A stretch of DNA of 64,000 nucleotides from Utricularia gibba. Lineage: Eukaryota > Streptophyta > Magnoliopsida > Lamiales > Lentibulariaceae. How positions within the stretch are numbered: the first letter of the stretch is position 1; the number at the start of each line of letters is the position of its first letter. The stretch spans positions 2,542,001 to 2,606,000 of the forward strand of contig NEEC01000013.1 in NCBI GenBank assembly GCA_002189035.1. The letters are read 5' to 3'. The notes beneath the pieces were generated by a model. It ran no database searches. It had not been told where the DNA came from and saw nothing but the letters and a program-made list of their open reading frames with translations. Both the position numbers and the translations under genes were made by a program. Positions 36,001-45,548 of the stretch are shown here, piece after piece.

Positions 36001-37624
36001 TCATCTCTCACATTTTCTAAGCCAACCAGAGAATGTGATTCCTTGGCATTCAGGCCTTCGTATGGATAAGCATCACCAACTACACCAGACACCAACGCAC
36101 CAGATGTTTCTGCCTCTGATAGCTTCAAAACCCTTAATATATCCTCAACTTCTTCAGCATCCCCCTTCCGCATTGTATGGGGAGAATCATCAAAAGACTG
36201 CCCTCTAGAAAGACTTGGAGAAGGCACTCCAAGAGCTGCAGTTGTGGCAGCAACAAAATCAACACTGCTTTGTGTATCCAGTGAAACAAGATCACCCATT
36301 AGGGAATTGTATGACTTCGAACCAACAGCACTTGCAGTTTCGGAGTCCTAAAACTCGTGCATCAAGAAAATTTTGATGAGATAGAGGTTGGACAACCAAT
36401 GCAGTTTGAAATTTATATGTTTTAACATCTACATATATGAAGCATAATAAATTAAAATTTCCCAATTAAACATTCAGGGTCCCCATGTGTCAGCATAACC
36501 CATTGACCCCAAGTGAATAGCTTATGCATTCCCTCATCATTAAGAACTAAAAGGCATGTACCTGTGGGTCAACGATCCAGCCATGATATAGTGGAATATC
36601 CAGTAAATCAAATATCGCACACTCTGGAGTGAACTCGAAATCATCAATTCTGCACAGCTTCCGAGTTTGTATCATAAACTTATAATGATACGCAAATACA
36701 TATAAATGCAACATAAGAACATTCAGTGTGCCTCTTTTTAGTGTTGTATTTGTGGGAAGGGTTTAAAACGTCACATATCATTAACAAGATTCTCAAATAT
36801 GCAAACTGTGATAATTGCATACCTTCTGAACTTTATGTTGACATCAATGCCAGTGGCGAGCCTAGGAAGTAAATCAATTGCATCTGCAATATTCTGCTGC
36901 TGGTTTTCTGCATAGCTATTGTCGTTGTTCTGCCAGCCCAAATTTCATGTCAAACAGAACAAATATCATGTCAAACAGCATACACATGTATCTTGTTAAT
37001 TGAATCATGACATATTCTGTTCATTATTGACAGGTGGAGAAACATCAGTTACATTGGTACTAATGTTTGAGTCAATCAACCGCTCAGCAACAAGAGAGAG
37101 CAACTTCTCCTGTGAAACCTCCGCTGCATCTGAACTCAAGCTTAAACTGTTCTTCAGTGAAAGGACATTGCCTACAAAAAAATTAAACGTCAAGACAGAC
37201 GAAAAATAGAATATCACTAAGCGCGTTGTATTAATGCGTACGCTAATGGACTACAATCATCAAAAGCACGCGCACAGAGTAAAACAAAAAAAAGGCATCC
37301 ATTAAAACCTAAAAACATTTTAGGTAACGGAGCATTAAATGCTCTAACCCATCTCAGAACAGATTTCACGCACGCGCACACACAAACACGCACAAAAACA
37401 ACGAAATCGAATCGAAAGCATCGGGTGCAGAAGTATCAATTACAGATAGCAAGGAGCGGGCATGGGCCATTATCGTTTTGAAGAATAATGGGGGCCTCTC
37501 GCCCCAAGAAGTGTATAACTTTCATCCTGTGCATCATCTCCTTATCCTTTGCCTCGGGCTTCGTCTCCATCTCCGGCTGCACGACGGCGGACGTCGTCGC
37601 CGTGGTCTCCTGGGAAGAATCCAT
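33011..37624 (-). CDS. MINDY-type deubiquitinase (At4g11860-like) with CaaX box
   Basis: Twelve exons: 37444-37624, 37053-37171, 36823-36929, 36562-36649, 35369-36347, 35194-35248, 35023-35104, 34595-34675, 34168-34272, 34049-34095, 33573-33699, 33011-33082; 680 residues. The catalytic Cys lies in LQNDNGPCPLLAICN. Other family blocks are NQQQNIADAIDLLPRL, FTPECAIFDLLDIPLYHGW, ERELCVFFRNNHFNTMFK and LATDQGYINQPDLVWEKLN. A large exon 5 inserts an acidic region with repeated EPIYEGE motifs. Near the end SDLQLAIALQQQEF resembles a ubiquitin-interacting motif. The last residues KEKCIVM form a CaaX prenylation box. Expected role: trimming Lys48-linked polyubiquitin, possibly at a membrane. The frame is open 40 codons upstream of the chosen Met (to 37744); I prefer 37624 because homologues start near there. 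Confidence 0.92.
33721..33774. repeat. 27-bp tandem duplication in a MINDY intron
   Basis: Two adjacent 27-base units starting GGACTATATATGCC and GGACTGTATATGCT, with three mismatches, inside intron 10. Confidence 0.8.
34868..34950. repeat. 41-bp tandem duplication in a MINDY intron
   Basis: Two near-identical units of 41 and 42 bases (34868-34908 and 34909-34950), both starting TATAAGCATGGATTTG, inside intron 7. Confidence 0.88.
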
Positions 37625-38650
37625 CACCGTTCTGTGACTCCAGTTACACCAAATTCGCAATCTAGAGAGCGAGACGAGAGTGGAATCAGAAACATGAGAG
37701 AATTCACGAGAGAGAAAATGGCGTGATCGCCATGGCGGCTCCAAAATGAAAGCACCCTAACCGCCTCGATGTCAAATGAATGAATTTACAATTCGTACGT
37801 GTGACGATTTCAAATTGGGAAGATTGAAGACTTCATATTGGGCGTCAATTTCTTACACAAAAATATCCCCAAATTAATTCTTTTTATTACCAATTTAAAT
37901 TCATATATTATATTTAAAAACACATCTCATGAATTCTTCAATTAAATTCATCAAATATTAATAATTCTTTTTTTTTTTGGTAATCGAGATAGTAATTCGA
38001 CCGGTTTTATAGGTATTGACCAGTTGACTAATCAATTCAGAAAGTGACAATTAACTTTTAAAAATAAAATTATGAAGTATACCTATAAAATTTATATTGC
38101 ATTTATCCTATATAATTTTATAAGATATTCAATCCATACGTATTAATTTTTTATACTTATATCGATATCTTAGAAAATATATTTTTTCACGAAACTTTTT
38201 GTGTTCGTCTTTGTTTTCTTAAAGATATGAATATCTTTCACACAAATGCATCTATTTCAGAGTTCTTAAGTGTAACATATTGCCTATTGTTAAAAGAAAT
38301 ATGGTATGAATTCATTAAATATAAAACGAATATAGTATGTTTTTCATGTATATGTATATATACACAAAATATGGTATGAAACAAGTATGTGAATTTCTTT
38401 CCTTGAACAATTTGTATATGAACGCAGATGATCCCATACAGTCTGAGGAAAGTGGCTGCCTACAAGTCTCTCACAAGCCATGTGCTTGCACAGGAAAGGA
38501 AAGTCCAAAGTTCTCGCTTTACAGATGCCTACACAGTTTCTGTATCAGGCTCAGGCTCCTGAGACCTACAAGGGGAGCAATTGGATCCACCATTGATGGA
38601 ATCCCACTCTGTAACTGAGATGAGGAAGAAATGCAGGAGCTGTTGGTACC
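37625..38650. other. MINDY 5' flank and PGRL1 3' flank
   Basis: About 1 kb. The first 120 bases stay open in the MINDY frame and are probably 5' UTR. The remainder is very AT-rich. I see no gene. Confidence 0.5.
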
Positions 38651-40404
38651 TCAACCCTCGCTCCCCTCAGGAAGTGTAATCAGACGTGTCTTGGAATCAT
38701 ACAACAGTTCTGTCGCGCAGCTGATGAGACAAGACGGTGGGATGATGAAACAAGGAAGCCACAATTTCACATGCCATTGGATGAAGGAAATGACTGACTT
38801 ACTTTGAGCATTTCACGGTGTTGATGGTTCCCCGCTGGATATTGAGAGTATGGTACCGAAGAAGGAATTGTTTTCAGTGCCACAGTTTGGACAGGGTCCC
38901 TGAACACAGTGAAGGCTCAACTTTCTTCCCACATGAAAACTGAAAGAAATGAGGGAAAGAAACTTGCCACCAAGATTAGAAAGTCTTTCACTATGAAGTT
39001 TGTTAGGGTGAAAGATAGCCACAGGATGACGGGCAAAGCAGCAAACCATGTGAAGAGGAAACTAAACGGCTCTGGGAGCTGCGTGAGGTATCAGCACCAT
39101 GAAAGCACCTGATGCATCTCATCTATCTGTATAGAAATAGATCTATCGGATCACTGTATTATTACCTCTAAGAGATATGTGATCTCAAAGCCAGTCAAGT
39201 CATCGAGAAAGAAAAACCTGAAAGAAGTAGGCAGGCAGCGCATTTCATGTTTTCACTCGAATGTAAAGTTTTTAAGATAGCTATATTTATAAACTTACAG
39301 TCCCAATGCAACAAATGCAGCTGGCACATTCAGTAGGAACATCTTGAGGTAATCAACAGAAAGGTCACTGTAAACCTGCAGAACAACATTGAAGGAGAAT
39401 GAATGGCAATTATAATTTCATACCACCGAGACAAGGGAAAGTGAGGATGAGTAACCTTTCGACTGCGGAGACTGCATCGAGGACCCTCCACCACTATTTC
39501 ACTGCCATCCTCCTACAAAATCCAGCATGCAAATAGACAGTAAACAGAACTGCAAAAGCTAGCAGTTTTAGACAAGATTACTGGGCATTGGATCATTTTC
39601 ATTCATACCTTAAGTTTCTGTTTCAACTTGTCAAACTCTTCATCGGACAAAATTGGATTCCCTGATGCATAAGCTATTGAAGCTTCTAGAAATCTCTGCT
39701 CATCAGCACCTATGCCAAGCCAGAGCATGTAAAACAAACTTCATGAGGCAACACCAAGAGCTTAATAAGCCCTTTAAGCCAGAGTATGGACCGAACAAAG
39801 CACTATAGAGTCAGATAATGCAACAGCAATTTACTTAGCATAACCACACTGCTTCCTTCCCACATAAGTTCTTCCTTGAGGTTGTCAAATTCCTCATTGG
39901 ACATGATAGATTTTCCCTCATAATAAAAAGCCTATTGTTCCGGAAAACATGATTAGATTTCAAGAATCAAAATAAAAAACAAAATGACGCCAAGATCTTT
40001 GGTTCCGTCACCTGCAGTGCCTGAAGGAATTCTTGTTCCATTTCACCAAGACTCCTTTTCTGCTTCTGATCAATGCTGCAATACGGCAACACATTGCTGT
40101 CAACAACTTCATCTTGTTTGACCTGGCCTGAAAATATACTGCCAATTCAACAATAGCCCAGCAAACAGTGTCCAAAAAACTAAACAAATTGGTTTGATCA
40201 TGAGTAAAACAGACCCGGTTGATCCGCAGTGGCCTTAGGGGCTACAACGAAAATCCGGCGGTGGAAGAACTGCTTGCTGAGGCGAAATTGAAGCTGAGGT
40301 GCAGCGGAGGGTAAAGAAGAAACATGAAAAATTGGGTTCCTGAAGTTGGATGAAAAGTGGCTCCTCGGAATCGGTACGGCGCAGCCGAGAAGTTTCGAAG
40401 CCAT
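38651..40404 (-). CDS. PGRL1: PGR5-like protein 1 (PGRL1), frame broken once
   Basis: Ten exons: 40215-40404, 40012-40127, 39835-39931, 39609-39709, 39456-39512, 39299-39375, 39166-39217, 38971-39078, 38803-38899, 38651-38720; 321 residues if continuous. A plastid transit peptide (Ser/Arg-rich, about 55 residues) leads to the PGRL1 core: VLPYCSI, IMSNEEFDNLKEELMWEGSS, GNPILSDEEFDKLK, EGPRCSLRSRK. Two membrane helices follow (FLLNVPAAFVALGLFFF and FTWFAALPVILWLSF), then the Cys pairs GPCPNCG and KCSNC. Family knowledge: PGRL1 is a thylakoid partner of PGR5 in antimycin-sensitive cyclic electron flow, and its Cys residues respond to thioredoxin. Exon 9 is 97 bases where phase needs 98; one G (coding strand) is missing at 38830-38833, which as written removes the last Cys pair. 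Confidence 0.93.
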
Positions 40405-40691
40405 TTCCGGCGGAAGGGAAATGGAATGAAGGGGTTTTGGGAAGATGCGTTCGGCGAAAAACGAGATTTCATGGGGTCAGCACGCCGGAGATAAGGCAAC
40501 CGAGATTGTGTGGAGCGAATGAAATCAACCAGAACTCTGTGTAGTCCGTTTAGCCACCTAACGAATCTCAAAGTGCCACGTGGATAGTATATTTATAGCT
40601 ATTTTGGTTTTTCTGTTTATCCCCAGTTCCAACTTACACATGCCTCTTCCAGGCCAAACGGATAAGCAGGGGTGTTTTGGCTGACACAGTC
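40405..40691. promoter_or_regulatory. Divergent promoter shared by PGRL1 and the plastid coiled-coil gene
   Basis: Only 287 bases separate the two start codons. A palindromic G-box CCACGTGG lies at 40576-40583, and a TATA-like TATATTTATAG follows at 40588-40598, oriented to serve the plus-strand gene. G-boxes are common in promoters of photosynthesis genes and are symmetric, so one site could serve both directions. Co-regulation is inferred. Confidence 0.6.
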
Positions 40692-42078
40692 ATGGCCGTT
40701 CTCATCAGCTTCAACTTGGCTATTTCAGTCATCGCCTCAAAATCTGCAGCCCGGAGAAACGCAGTGACCAAAATACGGTGCATAGGATGGGTGAGTCTTC
40801 TTCTTCCTTTGTGCAGATGGGCTGTTCGTTGAAATGTCTAGCACAAGTTCCAATAAGTTTTGTGTGCTGTCATTAGTGTCAATATGTTGTTTTGATGTGT
40901 GAAGGAAGGACCCGGAAGGTATACTGGGCGCTCCCCAGTCAGGTCATATAGCCAAGTTAGAATTCAAGAGACGCCTTCAGAAGGATGTCAAGGCCAGAGA
41001 AGCTTTCGAGCGCCAGGTCCGTGAGGAGAAGGAGCGAAGAAGGGCTCTTCGTGAGGTATTTAATGCTTTTTTTTTTTTCTTAATCAGATTCTTTTTTTGT
41101 AGTTGCTGTACGAAGTCAACTTCTGATTCTATGAATTTGTTGATATTTGCATTGCATATCAACGAAGTCTGACATAGATTATTTGCTGCTCGTTCATAAT
41201 GAATTCTTAAATTAGTCTAGAGTCATACCAGAGAGCACAGAGAAGTTGGTTGAGTATCTTCTTGACACTGAGGCACAGGAAATAGAATTTGAGATTGCAA
41301 GATTGAGAACCCGGTTAGTCCTAATGCATATTCTAGGATTTGTATACTTTTAATATGAAGTTAACTGAATATTTCATCTCATTTACAGACTGAACGAAGA
41401 ATTCTTTTCCCATCTGGAGCTTGAATTGGGGAAACTGCGGTTTGCTGTCTCCAAGACTCAGGTATTCTTCGACTGAGACATAATCTTTTCCTTTTTCAAC
41501 TCAGCATTGCATTGGATGGCATGGTCTGCAGGAGACTGAAGACCGCGTAATCGAACTGGAAGCACTTCAGAGAGCTCTGCAGGAAGGAGTAGGTAAGCGT
41601 TAAACCACTCTATAGATGAAAGTATTCTCCAAGCTTATATGACCATGTTTCTGAATCAATGTCCACAGAAGCATATGACAAAATGCAATCGGAGCTCATC
41701 AAGGCAAGGGAGAGCTTGACAAAGCTTTTAACTTCCCAAGATGTTAAAACTACGGTAACTTATATCAGGATGAATTTCCGAATGCAACTTACTTGTGCTT
41801 GCGCTGATGAAAATGAAAACGCATATGGGATTTTGCAGTTGCTGGACATGGTTGAGCAAAATGAGTTGAACAGATCGTTGTTAACCCTACTCGATGAGAA
41901 TATCGCAAGCGCGACTCGGGGCAACCAGGTGAGCAAAATCAGCTGTGGTACCTTCAAATGCACTACACAAGTTTGTTTTTCTGGTATACTGATGCATCTC
42001 TGTCCTCATCTCCAGATTCAAGCTGCTGAATACATGGAGAAAATTCGTGGAGCTTTGGTCAAGTATATCACTGTTTGA
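40692..42078 (+). CDS. Plastid coiled-coil protein of unknown function (At2g36145-like)
   Basis: Eight exons (40692-40790, 40909-41055, 41216-41313, 41389-41461, 41532-41592, 41669-41754, 41839-41928, 42016-42078) encode 238 residues. A basic, Ser/Ala-rich N-terminus of about 30 residues looks like a plastid transit peptide. The mature part starts DPEGILGAPQSGHIAKLEF and is almost entirely charged helix: KRRLQKDVKAREAFERQVRE, then LEYLLDTEAQEIE-type heptads, then ELELGKLRFAVSKTQETED. It ends LLDMVEQNELNRSLLTLLDE and EYMEKIRGALVKYITV, a strongly conserved finish. I recall the same architecture in Arabidopsis At2g36145, which has no assigned function. There is no enzyme motif and no membrane span, so a structural or scaffold role in the chloroplast is the most I can infer. 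Confidence 0.85.
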
Positions 42079-42463
42079 TGCCTACTCTTGTAAAACCCTT
42101 TTCGTGAATCAAGTTGTTCAATAACCTCACTGTAGCTTCAGCTTGACTCGAATTGGATTCTTTACGTTGCTTAAATAATACAAAAATGGTTTTTTTTTAA
42201 ATAATTGTGTAATCGGAACCAGTTCCCAGGCCCAAGATGTGTTTTTGATGTGAAAGCCATAGAAGAGTTCTATGGACAGTGGAGAGACAGACAGCCCAAG
42301 TGAGAGCCACGGCTAATTGGAGTTATCATCAGGTCGCCAGTTTCCGATTGATCTTGGCCACACGAAATCCTATGAACAAGTTCCTTCTTTTCTCTGTTAT
42401 CGGTATAAGGTTCCTCCCGTGGTGGAAATAGAGCTGGGCGTGTGGTGATTTGGAGAAACGAGG
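42079..42463. other. Short spacer before cpEF-G
   Basis: 385 bases holding the coiled-coil gene 3' UTR and the EF-G promoter/5' UTR. I identified no further motif. Confidence 0.5.
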
Positions 42464-45111
42464 ATGGCGGAGTCGTTGTTGAGCTTGTCCTCAAATGCTT
42501 CATCTACTCTTTGCATCTTCAATGGCTGTTCTCGGAGGCCATCATCGCCTCCCGTTTCTCGTTTTATGCGCCGTGAAAAAGCCGTCTGTGCTTCGAATGC
42601 TGGGCGTCTTTCATCTCCGTTTCTGGGCTCACTTTGCCACAGGTTCGCTTGCAGAAAGATGTCATTTTTGGCGCAGAATCAGCAAAGAAGGAACTTCTCT
42701 GTGCTCGCCATGGCCGCTGGTAATATTCCATAACCTGTAACTGTGTGATGAGTTATTGGGCGTTTTCTAGAATTGAGTTATATAGTTGAAGGACATGATA
42801 TGTGATCTATGTAGGCACCCATTTTTCCGAATTTCCTAGAAAGTGTAGCTGATCATACCTTTTGCTTCAAATTTTCTTAGAGGACAAGAGAACAGTGCCA
42901 CTAGAGGACTACCGGAACATTGGAATCATGGCACACATAGATGCTGGGAAAACCACCACCACTGAGCGGATCCTTTATTACACTGGTAGAAATTACAAAA
43001 TTGGTGAAGTCCATGAGGGAACTGCTACAATGGACTGGATGGAGCAGGAACAAGAAAGAGGGATTACTATTACTTCTGCTGCAACTACAACGTTTTGGAA
43101 CAAGCATCGCATCAACATAATTGATACTCCTGGTCATGTCGACTTCACACTGGAAGTGGAACGTGCTCTAAGGGTTTTGGATGGTGCAATCTGTTTGTTT
43201 GACAGTGTTGCTGGGGTGGAACCTCAGTCTGAGACTGTGTGGAGGCAAGCTGATAAATATGGTGTTCCAAGAATATGCTTTGTAAACAAAATGGACCGAC
43301 TTGGGGCTAATTTCTTCAGGACTGTAGATATGATTGTCAGTAACCTTGGTGCAAAGCCGCTAGTGATTCAAATCCCCATCGGTGCTGAGGATGTTTTTAA
43401 AGGAGTCGTCGACCTTGTGAACATGAAAGCAGTGGTTTGGTCTGGCGAAGAGTTGGGTGCAAAATTTTCATATGAGGATATTCCTGCTGATCTTCAGGAG
43501 TTGGCTCAAGATTACAGGTCCCAGATGCTTGAAACTATAGTTGAGCTAGATGATGCCGTCATGGAGAACTACCTGGAAGGAGTTGAGCCTGATGAGGCTA
43601 CCATCAAGAAGCTGATAAGGAAAGGAACCATTGGAGGTAACTTCGTTCCTGTTTTATGCGGTTCAGCTTTTAAGAACAAAGGAGTCCAGCCTTTGCTGGA
43701 TGCTGTTGTTGATTACCTGCCTTCTCCGGTTGACTTGCCATCCATAAAAGGGACTGACCCTGAGGATGCAGAACTGATAGTAGAGAGAAAAGCTAGTGAT
43801 GACGAACCGTTTGCAGGGTTGGCTTTCAAGATTATGAGTGATCCTTTTGTGGGCTCGCTCACGTTTTTGCGTGTGTATTCCGGGAAGCTTGATGGTGGAT
43901 CCTATGTCCTTAACGCAAACAAAGGGAAGAAAGAGAGGATTGGTAGACTCTTGGAAATGCATGCTAACAGCAGGGAAGATATTAAAGTAGCAGTGACGGG
44001 TGATATTGTAGCTTTAGCAGGCCTGAAAGATACCATAACAGGTGAAACCTTGTGTGACCAAGAAAAGCCTATTGTCCTTGAACGAATGGACTTCCCGGAT
44101 CCTGTGATAAAGGTCGCCATTGAACCGAAAACTAAAGCTGATCTTGATAAGATGACGGTTGGCTTGATCAAACTTGCTCAAGAAGATCCATCATTCCACT
44201 TTTCCCGAGATGAAGAGACAAACCAGACCGTGATCGAAGGAATGGGGGAACTGCATCTTGAAATCATCGTTGATAGGCTCAAGAGAGAGTTCAAGGTCTG
44301 ATCCTAGTGAAAACCAGAAAATCTATGTTCATTGGAGCTTTTCACAAGTAACTTTCTGATCCCATGCAGGTGGAGGCAAACGTGGGAGCACCTCAAGTGA
44401 ATTACAGGGAAAGCATTTCCAAGATCACAGAAGTCAAGTACGTCCACAAGAAACAATCCGGTGGAGCCGGGCAGTTCGCAGACATCACCGTCAGGTTCGA
44501 GCCAATGGAAGCCGGCAGTGGATACGAGTTCAAGAGCGAGATCAAAGGTGGTGCAGTTCCCAAAGAATACATCCCTGGCGTCATGAAAGGCTTAGAAGAA
44601 AGCATGTCCAATGGAGTCCTCGCCGGATACCCGGTGGTGGACGTTCGTGCAGTCCTGGTAGATGGCTCATACCACGATGTGGATTCAAGTGTTCTCGCAT
44701 TCCAGCTCGCCGCCAGGGGAGCTTTCCGGGAGGGCATCCGCAAAGCGAGCCCCCAGTTACTCGAACCAATCATGAAGGTGGAAGTCGTCACCCCTGAAGA
44801 CCATCTCGGAGACGTGATCGGCGACCTCAACTCCCGGCGCGGCCAGATCAACAACTTCGGAGACAAACCCGGCGGCCTGAAGGTACAACATCCATCCACA
44901 GAGCTTACAAGTACCAGCCCAGTGACATTTTCCTTGTGTTCAGGTGGTGGATGCGCTGGTGCCACTCGCCGAGATGTTCCAATACGTCAGCACGCTGCGA
45001 GGGATGACGAAGGGGCGCGCATCTTACACGATGCAGCTGGCGAAGTTCGATGTAGTCCCGCTGCATATTCAGAATCAGATGGCCTCCAAAGAGGAGGCCG
45101 TCGCTGCGTAA
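42464..45111 (+). CDS. Chloroplast elongation factor G (cpEF-G/SCO1)
   Basis: Four exons (42464-42719, 42881-44295, 44370-44882, 44944-45111) encode 783 residues, the usual length for plastid EF-G. Residues 1 to about 85 are a transit peptide. The GTPase domain has all its motifs: [15 protein letters not shown] (P-loop), RGITITSAA (switch I), DTPGHVDF and NKMDRLG. Domain II and the domain III-V blocks follow, for example [19 protein letters not shown], then [15 protein letters not shown] and [13 protein letters not shown]. The protein translocates the plastid ribosome along mRNA; loss of the Arabidopsis orthologue (SCO1) gives pale cotyledons. It is the third plastid-protein gene in a row. 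The frame is intact throughout. Confidence 0.96.
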
Positions 45112-45548
45112 TCTTTTTGCCCCTGCGTTTGCTGCAGGCAGCACCTGCCTGCATATACCAAAGCGATAAAATTATTGATTTTTTTTTTCTAATTTAATGC
45201 TTCCAGATTCTACCATTATTTCCCTGATAATTTTTATTAAATTTGAATAATTATACTTTATTTTTCGTTATATTTTTATAATAAATTAAATGGAATTCAA
45301 TTTAAAAATATAAATTAATCCAATTAGTTATTAGAAATGGAAACAGGTCCAGGTGCCCCCTTTGCATAGGCCAGGCAGCTAATCGTCACCCATTCACCTG
45401 GAACTTTCCAGAAGGCGTGCTTAGAACTCTCTCGTACATCCCACACCCTCGTCTTCGGTTGAAAAGGGGCGCGCTCTGCCACTCCTGCCACTAGGGTTTT
45501 TCTGGAATCGAAATCGTAATCGAGTTTTTGCTTGGGGACTGAAGAGCA
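45112..45548. other. Spacer with HOP promoter
   Basis: 437 bases: AT-rich EF-G 3' flank, then a GC-richer HOP promoter carrying a heat-shock element at 45401-45413. Confidence 0.55.
45401..45413. promoter_or_regulatory. Heat-shock element (HSE) upstream of HOP
   Basis: Perfect three-unit element GAA-nn-TTC-nn-GAA (GAACTTTCCAGAA), about 136 bases before the HOP start codon. This is the binding site of trimeric heat-shock factors, and HOP/STI1 genes are known heat-stress targets. Confidence 0.7.

Noticed and set aside
38651-40404. PGRL1 as a pseudogene
   Set aside because: Apart from one missing base all ten exons, all splice sites and the conserved tail are intact; a decayed copy should show more damage.
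44402-44965. 187-residue minus-strand frame
   Set aside because: It is a shadow of the cpEF-G exons; the plus-strand frame is a textbook EF-G.
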